This document shows positions 40,786 through 49,186 of a stretch of 64,000 bases of DNA, one piece after another (positions within the stretch are counted from its first letter, which is position 1; each line of letters begins with the position of its first letter). Made by a program: the position numbers and the translations under genes. Location: contig NZ_JBFAPI010000008.1 of assembly GCF_040676615.1 (NCBI RefSeq), positions 124,001-188,000 on the forward strand, in the 5' to 3' direction. The notes under the pieces were generated by a model, which saw only the letters and a list, made by a program, of their open reading frames with translations, made no database searches and was not told the DNA's origin. The DNA is from Asanoa sp040676615. Its GTDB lineage: Bacteria > Actinomycetota > Actinomycetes > Mycobacteriales > Micromonosporaceae.

Positions 40786-40801
40786 GTTAGGTATACCTAA
40801 C
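40786..40801. promoter_or_regulatory. perfect 16-bp palindrome upstream of Rex site
   Basis: GTTAGGTATACCTAAC is its own reverse complement. It sits 45 bases upstream of the Rex box in the gap between menG and the reductase gene. TTAGGT/ACCTAA half-sites resemble DtxR/IdeR half-sites, but the spacing is 2 instead of 7 bases, so the protein that binds it is unknown. Confidence 0.5.
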
Positions 40802-40866
40802 ACCGGGCGGACCAGCGAGTTGTTGATCGATGTCCGTTTCGCCAACGCGGCATATCCGAAAAATCA

Positions 40867-41559
40867 TCATTGGCGTACGCCGCGGTGCAGCGCGACGATC
40901 CCCGCGGACAGATTCCGCCACCCCACCTGGCCCCATCCGGACTCTTGGATCCGGGTCGCAAGATCGCGCTGGTTGGGCCACATCTGGATCGACTCCGCGA
41001 GGTAGACGTAGGCGTCCGGGTTGCTGGACACCCGCCGAGCGACCGCCGGGAGTGACTGCATCAGGTAGGAGAGGTAGATGGTGCGGAAGGTGAAGTTGGT
41101 CGGGTGGCTGAACTCACAGACCACCAGCCGGCCGCCGGGCCTCGTGACCCGGGCCAGCTCACGCAGGGCGGCGCGGGTGTCGACGACGTTGCGCAGCGCG
41201 AACGAGATGGTCACCGCGTCGAAGGTGGCGTCGGCGAACGGCAGCCTCAGGGCATCGCCGGCCAGCAGCGGCACGAACGGGCGGCTGTGGCGGCCGGCGC
41301 GGAGCATCCCGATCGACAGGTCGGCGCCCACCGCGTAGGCGCCGGAGCGTTCGAGTTCCTCCGTCGAGACGCCGGTGCCGGCGCCGACGTCGAGGACCTT
41401 CTCCCCTGTCCGCAGATGCAGCGCGGCCCGGGTGGCCCGCCGCCAGCCGCGGTCCTGCCCGAAGGACAGGACGGTGTTGGTCAGGTCGTACCGCTCGGCG
41501 ACCCCGTCGAACATCTCGGCGACTTCGTGCGGCTGCTTGTCCAAGTTGGCGCGCGTCAC
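40867..41559 (-). CDS. menG: demethylmenaquinone methyltransferase
   Basis: The product is 230 residues. SAM-dependent C-methylation of demethylmenaquinone is the last ring step. Signature: MFDGVAERYDLTNTVLSFGQDRGWRRATR at 17-45, the SAM loop DVGAGTG at 57-63, SFALRNVVDTRAALRELARVTRPGGR, and the terminal GWGQVGWRNLSAGIVALHRG. All are UbiE/MenG hallmarks. Since the window encodes futalosine-pathway enzymes and no ubiquinone genes, menaquinone is the product. GTG 41559 has a -10 box TAGAGT 6 bases upstream and no SD, so it is probably leaderless. Confidence 0.95.
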   Translation of the reverse strand: MTRANLDKQPHEVAEMFDGVAERYDLTNTVLSFGQDRGWRRATRAALHLRTGEKVLDVGAGTGVSTEELERSGAYAVGADLSIGMLRAGRHSRPFVPLLAGDALRLPFADATFDAVTISFALRNVVDTRAALRELARVTRPGGRLVVCEFSHPTNFTFRTIYLSYLMQSLPAVARRVSSNPDAYVYLAESIQMWPNQRDLATRIQESGWGQVGWRNLSAGIVALHRGVRQ

Positions 41560-41565
41560 CCGGCC

Positions 41566-41571
41566 ACTCTA
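41566..41571 (-). promoter_or_regulatory. -10 box, leaderless promoter of menG
   Basis: TAGAGT lies 6 bases before GTG 41559. The terminator hairpin of the upstream gene begins 5 bases further upstream, so the -35 zone would fall within its stem. Confidence 0.45.
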
Positions 41572-41576
41572 TGGAA

Positions 41577-41605
41577 CGGCCCGCTCCCGAGGTGGGAGCG
41601 GGCCG
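41577..41605 (-). terminator. terminator after the cell-wall protein gene
   Basis: Perfect 12-bp stem CGGCCCGCTCCC / GGGAGCGGGCCG with a 5-base loop, 20 bases past the stop at 41626. On the minus strand it is followed by TTCCAT. Confidence 0.8.
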
Positions 41606-41625
41606 CGTATCGCTGGCTTTCTCAG

Positions 41626-42792
41626 TCACTCCGCGACGAAGCGGCGGCGCCGACGCATGGCCAGCACCAGCACCAGACCGGCGACGAGAACCGCGACACC
41701 GACGCCGGCGATCAGAGCGGTCGACGAGCCGGTGCGCGGCAGGCTGCCGCCACCCTCGCCCGGCGAGCCCGGCTCACCCGGAGCCGGCGTGGTCGGCTCG
41801 CCCGACGGAGCCGCGCCGACGAACACGTCGAACCGGGCCTGGTTGTCGATCGGGTCGGCGTCGACGAGTTGCTTGCGCTGGCCCTGGGTGGCCATCCGCC
41901 CCTCGTCACCGGGCTCCTCCGGGTCGGTGGCACCCGGGTCGACCGCGGTCGCGTCGATGATGCCGTCGGTGAGCACACCGGCAGGCGCGTCGGCGGCGAC
42001 CTTGACGGTGATCTCCGGCAGCAGCACCTCGCCCGGCTTGAGCACGACCTCGTCGTCTTCGCAGACGATGCCGTTGGCGTCTTCGCGGGCCACGCAACCG
42101 TCCGGCATGGACGCGACCGAGGTGCCCTCGGGCAGCTTGACCGCGTAGGCGATGCCGACCACGCGCTTGCTGCCGTTGTTGAAGATCGCCGAGTCGAGCG
42201 GCGCGGTGCCACCCGGCGGGACCGGGGTCCTGGTCTCCTCGCCGACCTCGTCGCCGTCGGCGACCACACCGGCGTAGACGTCTTGCGCCCACACCGTCAG
42301 GTCGTAGCTCTTCGGCTCGACGGTGACGTCGACGTCGGCGACGTTGTTCTCGTCGTTGGTGTCGCCGGGGACGATCGCGGTGACGGTGAAGTAGCCGCCG
42401 TCGCCCTTCTTGCCGTTGGCGTTGAACAGCGGAACGCCGATCACCACGTCCTGCCCGGCGGCGATGTCACCGATCGGGCAGGTGTAGGCCGCCTTGCCGG
42501 CCTTGCTGCAGCCGGCCGGCGTGACATACCCGATCTTTCCGGTCAGGTTGGACAGCTCGACCTTGACCGAGACGCCGGTCGCGTCGCCGCTGCCGAAGTT
42601 GCGCAGCTCGACCTGGAAAGGCTTGGCCTTAGCCTCCTTGACGCCCTTGGCGATGTGGAGGCTGATCGGTGTGACGGCGACATCGGGCCCGGCGGCGGCC
42701 GCGACGGCCGGGCCGGCGACGGCGACAAGGCCGACCGCGAGAACGGTGGCGGCGCCGGCGCTGAGAGCCGCGGCGCGCAAGCGCGTGTTCAT
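41626..42792 (-). CDS. secreted cell-wall protein with LPXTG sorting signal
   Basis: The product is 388 residues from ATG 42792 with AGGGAG 5 bases upstream (an in-frame ATG 12 bases earlier lacks an SD). Signal peptide MNTRLRAAALSAGAATVLAVGLVAVAGPAVAAA. Residues 40-280 are beta-rich and contain two or three CARDB/DUF11-like modules (FQVELRNFGSGDATGVSVKVELSNL; FTVTAIVPGDTNDENNVADVDVTVEP) with two Cys pairs. A Pro/Gly/Glu spacer leads to LPRTGSS, a hydrophobic helix (STALIAGVGVAVLVAGLVLVLA) and RRRRR, the complete sortase signal. It should be covalently attached to peptidoglycan. The role is unknown; adhesion or surface scaffold is a guess. Confidence 0.9.
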   Translation of the reverse strand: MNTRLRAAALSAGAATVLAVGLVAVAGPAVAAAAGPDVAVTPISLHIAKGVKEAKAKPFQVELRNFGSGDATGVSVKVELSNLTGKIGYVTPAGCSKAGKAAYTCPIGDIAAGQDVVIGVPLFNANGKKGDGGYFTVTAIVPGDTNDENNVADVDVTVEPKSYDLTVWAQDVYAGVVADGDEVGEETRTPVPPGGTAPLDSAIFNNGSKRVVGIAYAVKLPEGTSVASMPDGCVAREDANGIVCEDDEVVLKPGEVLLPEITVKVAADAPAGVLTDGIIDATAVDPGATDPEEPGDEGRMATQGQRKQLVDADPIDNQARFDVFVGAAPSGEPTTPAPGEPGSPGEGGGSLPRTGSSTALIAGVGVAVLVAGLVLVLAMRRRRRFVAE

Positions 42793-42825
42793 CTGCTCCC
42801 TCATGGGGTTAACGAGGCTGGTGTG

Positions 42826-42840
42826 ACCTGTGTGACAGGT
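42826..42840. promoter_or_regulatory. candidate operator ACCTGT-GTG-ACAGGT
   Basis: Perfect 6+3+6 palindrome located 34-48 bases before the start of the LPXTG protein gene. It overlaps a direct repeat of GTGTGAC (42821 and 42830). The binding factor is unknown. Confidence 0.4.
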
Positions 42841-42896
42841 GAGAACAGCGCACAGTAACTCCCGGCGCGCGCCGGCGCCAGACGGTGATCGGATCG

Positions 42897-42936
42897 AAAA
42901 ACGCCGAAGCGGGATGGTTTCCCATCCCGCTTCGGC
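42897..42936 (-). terminator. intrinsic terminator for mqnC
   Basis: Perfect 15-bp stem GCCGAAGCGGGATGG / CCATCCCGCTTCGGC, 4-base loop, followed on the minus strand by GTTTTTC. This is the strongest conventional terminator in the window. It lies 172 bases after the mqnC stop. Confidence 0.85.
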
Positions 42937-43107
42937 TCTATATGTACGACCGCCTAGCGGTCGGCGTCTCGTGGGCAAGCCCGGGTGCCGCGTGCTGCGG
43001 CGACGTCAGGGACGCTATCGACCCACGAAAACCGCCCGCTAGCAGCCGGTATCAATCGTGTGCTGACCGTTGCCGAAATGTTGCCGAACGCTCGGCTGAA
43101 ACGTTTT

Positions 43108-44298
43108 TCAGCGTGATTCGACGAGCGGCAGCGGCGTGCCGGCCCCGCCACCGGGCATCGCGATCGACGAGAAATGCGAGACCACCCGGTCGTCGGTGGG
43201 GTCGTCGGCCGGCGTCAGGTGCACGCGCAGGTGGTTGTAGAGGGTGTCGCGCTGCGCCGGGATCCGGCCCGCGGACCGGATCATCCAGATCAGCTCGTGC
43301 AGGTTGGACCGGTGCCGCGCACCGGCCGAGGAGATGACGTTTTCCTCGAGCATGATCGAGCCGAGGTCGTCGACGCCCATGTGCAGCGCGAGCTGGCCGA
43401 CGTCTTTGCCGGTGGTCAGCCACGACGCCTGCAGGTGCGGCACCGTCTCGAAGAACAGCCGGGCGACCGCGATCAGCCGGAGGTATTCCAGCGTCGTGGC
43501 CTGCGTACGCCCCTTGAGGTGGTTGTTCTCCGGTTGGTAGGTCCACGGGATGAAGGCCCGGAAGCCGCGGGTGCGGTCCTGCACGTCGCGGATCATCCGC
43601 AGGTGCTCGATCCGCTCGGCGTTGGTCTCGCCGGTGCCCATCATCATCGTCGCGGTGCTCTCCAGGCCTTGGCCGTGGGCGATCTCCATCACCTCGAGCC
43701 AGCGCGCACCGGACTCTTTGAGCGGCGCGATCGCCTTGCGCGGCCGGTCGGGCAGCATCTCCGCACCGGCACCGGCGATCGAGTCGAGACCGGCGGCCTT
43801 GATGCGGGAGATGGCCTCGTCGAGCGAGACGCCGGAGACCTTCGCCATGTGCAGGATCTCGGACGGGCCGATCGAGTGGATGACCAGCTGCGGGTATGCG
43901 GCCTTGACCGCGCCGAACAGCTCCTCGTAGTACTCGACGCCGTAGTCTGGGTGGTGGCCGCCCTGCAGCATCACCTGGGTCGCACCGAGTTCCACCGCCT
44001 CGCCACAGCGACGCAGGATCTCCTCGGTCGGGTGGGTCCAGCCCTCGGCGTGCTTGGGCGCCCGGAAGAACGCGCAGAACTTGCACGCGGTCACGCAGAC
44101 GTTGGTGTAGTTGATGTTGCGGTCGATCAGGTAGGTGACGATCCCGTCCGGGTAGCGCCGGCGGCGCACCGCGTCGGCCGCCTCGCCGAGCGCATGGAAC
44201 GGCGCCTCGGTGTAGAGCAGCAGCGCTTCCTCGGCGGTGATCCGACCGCCGTCGGCGCCACGCTGCAGAACGTCGTCGATCTCCCGCCGGTTGTCCAC
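43108..44298 (-). CDS. mqnC: cyclic dehypoxanthinyl futalosine synthase (radical SAM)
   Basis: The product is 396 residues. The radical SAM cluster motif is C68-x3-C72-x2-C75 (CVTACKFC). Other marks: the N-terminal TAEEALLLYTEAPFHALGEAAD, QGGHHPDYGVEYYEELF, TMMMGTGETNAERIEHL, FIPWTYQPENNHL and EENVISSAGA. These are all standard for MqnC, which converts dehypoxanthine futalosine to its cyclic form in the futalosine route to menaquinone. MqnA is also encoded in the window 12 kb away. GTG 44298 has TAGGCT 6 bases upstream and appears leaderless. It is divergent from the SNF2 gene. Confidence 0.94.
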   Translation of the reverse strand: MDNRREIDDVLQRGADGGRITAEEALLLYTEAPFHALGEAADAVRRRRYPDGIVTYLIDRNINYTNVCVTACKFCAFFRAPKHAEGWTHPTEEILRRCGEAVELGATQVMLQGGHHPDYGVEYYEELFGAVKAAYPQLVIHSIGPSEILHMAKVSGVSLDEAISRIKAAGLDSIAGAGAEMLPDRPRKAIAPLKESGARWLEVMEIAHGQGLESTATMMMGTGETNAERIEHLRMIRDVQDRTRGFRAFIPWTYQPENNHLKGRTQATTLEYLRLIAVARLFFETVPHLQASWLTTGKDVGQLALHMGVDDLGSIMLEENVISSAGARHRSNLHELIWMIRSAGRIPAQRDTLYNHLRVHLTPADDPTDDRVVSHFSSIAMPGGGAGTPLPLVESR

Positions 44299-44304
44299 CC
44301 ACCG

Positions 44305-44310
44305 AGCCTA
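44305..44310 (-). promoter_or_regulatory. -10 box, leaderless promoter of mqnC
   Basis: TAGGCT lies 6 bases before GTG 44298, identical in hexamer and spacing to the promoter at 7002. Confidence 0.5.
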
Positions 44311-44348
44311 GCCCGGCGGCAATCGGGCATCGGGCCGGACCGCGCGGG

Positions 44349-44354
44349 TAGTGT
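44349..44354 (+). promoter_or_regulatory. -10 box for the SNF2-SWIM operon
   Basis: TAGTGT, 29 bases before GTG 44384, leaves room for a short leader that includes the AGGAGGGG ribosome binding site at 44367. Confidence 0.4.
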
Positions 44355-44383
44355 CGATCGTCGCGCAGGAGGGGTTTGTCGGG

Positions 44384-47245
44384 GTGACGGTGGTGCACGG
44401 CGTATGGGCGGGCGGTCGGCTGGCCCTGTGGGGTGAGACGACGCCGCCCGACGGCCCGGGCGAGCTGGTCACGCTCACCCTCACGCTGCCCACAGCCGAC
44501 GGTCGCCCGCTGCCCGCGTCGGCCGAACCGCCGGCGGACGCGGTGCTCGCGCAGTGGCCGGTGCAGGCCCGTGTGGTCGATCCGGCCGCCGCGTTCGACC
44601 TGCTCAGCACGCTCGACGACGACGCCGGCGGTGATCTGCGTTACCTGGCCGTGGTCGCCGAATACGCGCGCGGCCTGCTCCGCCGCGGCCGCCTGTTGCC
44701 TGCGCTGGTGACCGAGGCCGGCACCCACGCGGCACGCTGGCGCCCGGTGCTGACCGGCCGTGACGCGACCGCGTTCCGCACGCTGGCGGCCGCGATGCCA
44801 CCGGCGCTGCGGGCTGCCGGCGCGCCGCCACCCGGCGAGGTGCTGCACGGCCTGCTCGACGCTTTCGTCGACGCGGCGGCCCGGTCGTCCCTCCCCGACC
44901 GCCTGTTGCTCGGTCACCGCCCGGGCCCGAAGGCGCCGGTCGCCGACCGCTGGATGCGCGCGCTGACCGCGCCCGACCCGACCGTCACCGCCACCGCGGC
45001 GCAACGGCCGGAACTGGCCGCGCTGCGCACCGCGCTCGGCGCCTGGCACGCCGCCGCGCACCAGGCCAACGACCCGGTCCGGGTCTGCTTCCGGCTGGTC
45101 GAGCCGCTGCCCACCACCGACCGTTGGGACCTCGAGTTCGCGCTGCAGTCGGTCGACGACCCGTCGCTGTACGTACCGGCCGAGGTCGTCTGGGCCGGCC
45201 AGCGGGTGCCCGGCCTGCCCGCGCGCCCCGACGAGACGCTGCTGGCCGGCCTCGGCCGCGCGGTGCGCCTGTTCCCACCGCTCGACGAGGCGCTCCGGGT
45301 GGCCCGACCGACCGAGAGCACCCTGGACACGGCGGCCGCGTTCACGTTCCTCCGCCAGGCCGCGCCGTTGCTGCAGGCCGCCGGCTACGGGGTGCAGTTG
45401 CCGGCCTGGGCGGGGCGCAAGAGCCTGGGCCTGAAGCTCACCACCCGCGCGAAAGCCGCCGGCAAGGCCCTGGCCGCGCAGGGCGTCGGCCGGGACCAAC
45501 TCGTCGACTTCAAAGTCGACCTGATGGTCGGCGACGAGGAGATCAGCGCCGACGACCTGCACGACCTGGCCCGTCTCAAGGTGCCGCTGCTGCGGGTCAA
45601 GGGCCGCTGGGTCGAGCTCGACGACCGCCAGCTCACGGCCGCGATCCGCGCGGTCGAGCAGCACCGCTCGGGCGAGATGACGATCGCGGAGGTGCTCGGC
45701 CAGGTCGCCGCGGGCGGTGACGAGGAACTGCCCCTGGTCACGGTCGACGCCGACGGCTGGCTCGGCGACCTCCTGTCCGGCGACGCCGACCACCGCCTGC
45801 GGCCGACCCCGACGCCGGCGGCTTTTCAGGGCACCCTGCGCCCGTACCAGGAACGCGGCCTGTCCTGGCTCGACTTCCTCACCCGCCTGGGCATCGGCGG
45901 CGTCCTGGCAGACGACATGGGCTTGGGGAAAACTGCCCAGACCCTGTCACTGCTGCTTTCCGAGCGGGAGCAGGCTTCCGACGTCGGGGCGACGCTGCTG
46001 GTTTGCCCGATGTCGCTGGTGAGCAACTGGCGTAAGGAGGCCGAGAAGTTCGCGCCCTCGCTCGACGTCTACGTGCATCACGGCGCGACCCGGGACGCCG
46101 CCCGGCTGGAGACGGCCGACCTGGTCATCACCACCTACGGCACGGCCCTGCGGGATCTTGACGCGTTGCGGGCGGTCGAGTGGGGGCGGGTGGTCTGCGA
46201 CGAGGCGCAGGCGATCAAGAACTCGGCCGCGCGGCAGTCGCAGGCCGTGCGGGCGATTCCCGCGCGGACCCGGCTCGCGCTGACCGGCACGCCGGTCGAG
46301 AACCATCTCGCCGAGCTGTGGTCCATCATGGACTTCGCCAATCCCGGGATGCTCGGGCCGGCCAAGACGTTCCGGCGGCGGTATCAGGAGCCGATCGAGG
46401 TGCGGCAGGACGAGGAGGCGGCCGCGGCGCTCAAGCGGGCCACCGGGCCGTTCGTGTTGCGACGGCTCAAGACCGACAAGACCATCATCTCCGACCTGCC
46501 GGAGAAGCTGGAGATGAAGGTGTGGTGCCCGCTGACCCCGGAGCAGGCCGCGCTCTACCAGGCCGTCGTCGACGACATGCTCAACAAGATCGGGTCGAGT
46601 TCGGGCATCGAGCGGCGCGGCAACGTGCTGGCCGCGATGACCCGGCTCAAGCAGGTCTGCAACCATCCCGCGCACCTGTTGCGGGACGGCTCCCGGCTCG
46701 CTGGGCGGTCCGGGAAGCTGGCCCGGCTGCAGGAGCTGACCCAGGAGATCGTCGAAGAAGGCGACAAGGGGCTGGTCTTCACGCAGTATGCCGAGTTCGG
46801 TTCCCTGCTCCAGCCCTACCTCGCGGCGCAGCTCGACCGGCCGGTGCTCTGGCTACACGGTGGGCTGTCCAAACAGCGGCGCGACGAGCTGGTGGCCAGG
46901 TTCCAGGACGATACCGAGCCGATGATCTTCTTGTTGTCGCTCAAGGCGGCGGGCACCGGGCTCAACCTGACCGCCGCCAACCATGTCATCCACGTCGACC
47001 GGTGGTGGAACCCGGCCGTCGAGGACCAGGCCACCGACCGCGCCTACCGGATCGGGCAGGCCCGCAACGTGCAGGTCCGCAAGTTCATCTGCACCGGCAC
47101 CATCGAGGAGCGGGTCGACGAGATGATCGAGCGGAAGAAGGCGCTGGCACAGAGCGTCGTCGGCACCGGCGAGGAGTGGCTCACCGAGCTGTCCACCGAG
47201 GAGCTGCGCGACCTGTTCGCGCTCGATCCGAAGGCGGTGGGCTGA
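44384..47245 (+). CDS. SNF2-family helicase/translocase (YwqA/HepA type)
   Basis: The product is 953 residues. GTG 44384 is chosen because AGGAGGGG lies 9 bases upstream; an open GTG at 44351 has no SD. Residues 1-470 are an N-terminal region typical of bacterial SNF2 proteins of this group. Then comes the motor: LRPYQERGLSWLDFL, Walker A DDMGLGKT at about 510, LLVCPMSLVSNWRKEAEKF, Walker B DEAQAIKN at about 606, ALTGTPVENHLAELWSIMDF, GLVFTQYAEFG, and motif VI DQATDRAYRIGQ near 885. ATP-driven DNA translocation is expected. It is coupled to a SWIM gene; the pair is known in Bacillus subtilis as ywqA-ywqB, function unresolved. Confidence 0.94.
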   Translation: MTVVHGVWAGGRLALWGETTPPDGPGELVTLTLTLPTADGRPLPASAEPPADAVLAQWPVQARVVDPAAAFDLLSTLDDDAGGDLRYLAVVAEYARGLLRRGRLLPALVTEAGTHAARWRPVLTGRDATAFRTLAAAMPPALRAAGAPPPGEVLHGLLDAFVDAAARSSLPDRLLLGHRPGPKAPVADRWMRALTAPDPTVTATAAQRPELAALRTALGAWHAAAHQANDPVRVCFRLVEPLPTTDRWDLEFALQSVDDPSLYVPAEVVWAGQRVPGLPARPDETLLAGLGRAVRLFPPLDEALRVARPTESTLDTAAAFTFLRQAAPLLQAAGYGVQLPAWAGRKSLGLKLTTRAKAAGKALAAQGVGRDQLVDFKVDLMVGDEEISADDLHDLARLKVPLLRVKGRWVELDDRQLTAAIRAVEQHRSGEMTIAEVLGQVAAGGDEELPLVTVDADGWLGDLLSGDADHRLRPTPTPAAFQGTLRPYQERGLSWLDFLTRLGIGGVLADDMGLGKTAQTLSLLLSEREQASDVGATLLVCPMSLVSNWRKEAEKFAPSLDVYVHHGATRDAARLETADLVITTYGTALRDLDALRAVEWGRVVCDEAQAIKNSAARQSQAVRAIPARTRLALTGTPVENHLAELWSIMDFANPGMLGPAKTFRRRYQEPIEVRQDEEAAAALKRATGPFVLRRLKTDKTIISDLPEKLEMKVWCPLTPEQAALYQAVVDDMLNKIGSSSGIERRGNVLAAMTRLKQVCNHPAHLLRDGSRLAGRSGKLARLQELTQEIVEEGDKGLVFTQYAEFGSLLQPYLAAQLDRPVLWLHGGLSKQRRDELVARFQDDTEPMIFLLSLKAAGTGLNLTAANHVIHVDRWWNPAVEDQATDRAYRIGQARNVQVRKFICTGTIEERVDEMIERKKALAQSVVGTGEEWLTELSTEELRDLFALDPKAVG

Positions 47246-48099
47246 TGCCGATCGGTCCGGACGGCTGGTTCGAGGGCGGCAAGGCGATCAAGGTCGAGGG
47301 CGGCATCAAGGCCCGCTCCAAGCGCGGCACGATCGGCGAGCAGTGGTGGTCACGCCGGTTCATCGACATCCTGGAAGGCATCTGCGACAAGGGCCGGCTC
47401 GACCGCGGTCGCCGCTACGCGCGCGCCGGCCAGGTGCTCAACCTCGACCTCGAGCCGGGTCAGGTGCGCGCGCGGGTGCAGGGCTCGCGCACGGAGCCCT
47501 ACGAGATCGAGATCAAAATTCCGCCGTACGACGAGGAAGCCTGGACCCGGGTCGAACGAGCGCTCGCCGACCAGGCGGTGTTCCGGGCCAAGCTGCTCGC
47601 CGGCGAGATGCCGACCCAGATCGTGGCCGTCTTCGACGAACTCGGCCTGCCGCTGTTCCCGGCCGAGTTCGACATGCGCTGCTCCTGCCCCGACTGGGGC
47701 TTCCCGTGCAAGCACCTGTCGGCGGTGCTCTACCTGCTCGCCGAGGCGTTCGACGACGACCCGTTCCTGGTGCTGGCCTGGCGCGGCCGCGAGCGCGACG
47801 ACCTGCTCGGCGCACTGCGCGGCCCGGTCGTCGACGACCAGCCGGTGGACCCGCTCGACGTGCCGGACGCACCGCTGACGGTGGCCGACTTCTACACCGC
47901 GGGCACCTCGCTGGCGCGGCTCAAGGAGCTGCCGGGCGGGACGGCCGCGCCGCCGGAACTGCTGTTGCGGGTGCTCGACCCGCCGCCGGTGCGGGTGCGG
48001 CATATCCCGCTGGTCGACCTGCTCCGGCCGGTCTACCGGCAACTGGCCGAGCCGGCGAACGACGAGCCGGCCGGCGAACCCGGCGATCAGCCGTCGTAG
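47245..48099 (+). CDS. SWIM zinc-finger protein (YwqB type)
   Basis: The product is 284 residues. The SWIM motif CSCPDWGFPCKHLSAVLY at about 146-163 has the CxC...CxH pattern. The N-terminal half has WWSRRFIDILEGICDKGRLDRGRRYARAGQV, conserved among proteins partnered with SNF2 helicases. ATG 47245 overlaps the SNF2 stop codon by one base (TGATG), so the two proteins are made together and probably form a complex that acts on DNA. The last 25 residues are a loose acidic tail. The 3' end overlaps paaE on the other strand by 13 bases. Confidence 0.92.
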   Translation: MPIGPDGWFEGGKAIKVEGGIKARSKRGTIGEQWWSRRFIDILEGICDKGRLDRGRRYARAGQVLNLDLEPGQVRARVQGSRTEPYEIEIKIPPYDEEAWTRVERALADQAVFRAKLLAGEMPTQIVAVFDELGLPLFPAEFDMRCSCPDWGFPCKHLSAVLYLLAEAFDDDPFLVLAWRGRERDDLLGALRGPVVDDQPVDPLDVPDAPLTVADFYTAGTSLARLKELPGGTAAPPELLLRVLDPPPVRVRHIPLVDLLRPVYRQLAEPANDEPAGEPGDQPS

Positions 48100-49184
48100 T
48101 CGACGACCAGCTTGTCGGTGACCGGGCTCGACTGGCAGGTCAACACGTAGCCGCGGGCGACCTCGTCGGGCTCGAGCGCGTAGTTGCGGGCCATCGTGAC
48201 CTCACCCTCGACGATCCGGGCCCGGCAGGTCGAGCAGACCCCGCCCTTGCAGGCGAACGGCAGCTCGGAGCGGACCCGCAGCGCGGCGTCGAGGACCCGT
48301 TCGTCACGGCGCATCCGCAGCGTGGACACCCGGCCGTCGAGCAGCACCGAGACCTCGACCGGGGCGGCGTCGTCGGCCGTGCTGGCGCGGCGCGGCGGTT
48401 CGGGCACGTCGTCGACGTGGAACAGCTCGGTGTGCACGGTCGTGACACCGCGGCCGGCGAGCACGTTGCGGGCGTCGGTGACCAGGCCGTAGGGGCCGCA
48501 GAGAAACCACTCGTCGACCTGCTCGGCCGGAACGAGCGAGTCGAGCAGCCGGGCCAGCCGGTCGGCGTCGATCCGACCGGAGAGCAGCTCGGACTCGCCG
48601 GGCTCCTGGGAGAGCACGTGCACCACGTGCAGCCGCGCGGCGTATCGGTCCTTGAGGTCGCCGAGCTCGTCGACGAACATCACGCTGCGCGCGAAGCGGT
48701 TGCTGTACACCAGGGTGAACTGGCTCTGTTCCTCGACGGCGAGGGCGGTGGCGATCAGCGACAGCACCGGGGTGATGCCCGAGCCGGCGGCGATCGCGCC
48801 GTAGTGCCGGCGCCGGCCGGGCTCGAACGGCGAGGTGAACTTGCCGAGCGGCGGCATCACGTCGATGGCGTCGCCGCTGCGCAGCGCGCTCGCCGCGTAG
48901 CTGGAGAAGACGCCGCCGGGTATCTCCTTGACACCGATCCGGAGCAGCCCGTCGCGTTCCAGGGCCGACGGCGTCGAGCAGATGGAGTACGAGCGGCGGG
49001 CGTCGTCGTCGACCTTGCGCACGGTCAGGTGCTGGCCGGCCCGGAAGGCGAACTGGTCGCGCAGCTCGGCCGGCACAGCGAAGGTGATCGCGACGGCGTC
49101 GTCGGTCAGCCGGTCGATCGCCGCCACGGGCAGCGGGTGGAACACCGGGCGCCGGCGGGTCGGCCGGCTGATCGTCACGCTCAT
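48087..49184 (-). CDS. paaE: phenylacetyl-CoA epoxidase reductase subunit
   Basis: The product is 365 residues. The FAD/NAD(P)H ferredoxin-reductase half (RRSYSICSTPS, GSGITPVLSLIATAL, WFLCGPYGLV) is followed by a plant-type [2Fe-2S] ferredoxin domain with C312-x4-C317-x2-C320 and C350 (CKGGVCSTC, LTCQS). It feeds electrons to the PaaA di-iron centre that epoxidises phenylacetyl-CoA. Last gene of paaABCDE; ATG 49184 is two bases past the paaD stop. The other paa genes (ring opening and beta-oxidation) are not in the window. Confidence 0.95.
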   Translation of the reverse strand: MSVTISRPTRRRPVFHPLPVAAIDRLTDDAVAITFAVPAELRDQFAFRAGQHLTVRKVDDDARRSYSICSTPSALERDGLLRIGVKEIPGGVFSSYAASALRSGDAIDVMPPLGKFTSPFEPGRRRHYGAIAAGSGITPVLSLIATALAVEEQSQFTLVYSNRFARSVMFVDELGDLKDRYAARLHVVHVLSQEPGESELLSGRIDADRLARLLDSLVPAEQVDEWFLCGPYGLVTDARNVLAGRGVTTVHTELFHVDDVPEPPRRASTADDAAPVEVSVLLDGRVSTLRMRRDERVLDAALRVRSELPFACKGGVCSTCRARIVEGEVTMARNYALEPDEVARGYVLTCQSSPVTDKLVVDYDG

Positions 49185-49186
49185 CG

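Larger units (their letters stand above)
42805..43107. other. intergenic region between cell-wall protein gene and mqnC
   Basis: 303 bp without a gene. It holds, from left to right, the leader and candidate operator of the cell-wall protein gene, the mqnC terminator, a small 7-bp hairpin CGACCGC/GCGGTCG (42947-42963), and about 145 bp in which I see nothing. A hairpin GCTGAAA/TTTCAGC spans the mqnC stop codon at the right end. No tRNA or small ORF stands out. Confidence 0.6.

Noticed and set aside
40786..40801. Canonical DtxR/IdeR iron box
   Set aside because: The half-sites match, but the required 7-base spacing (19-bp box) is not present.
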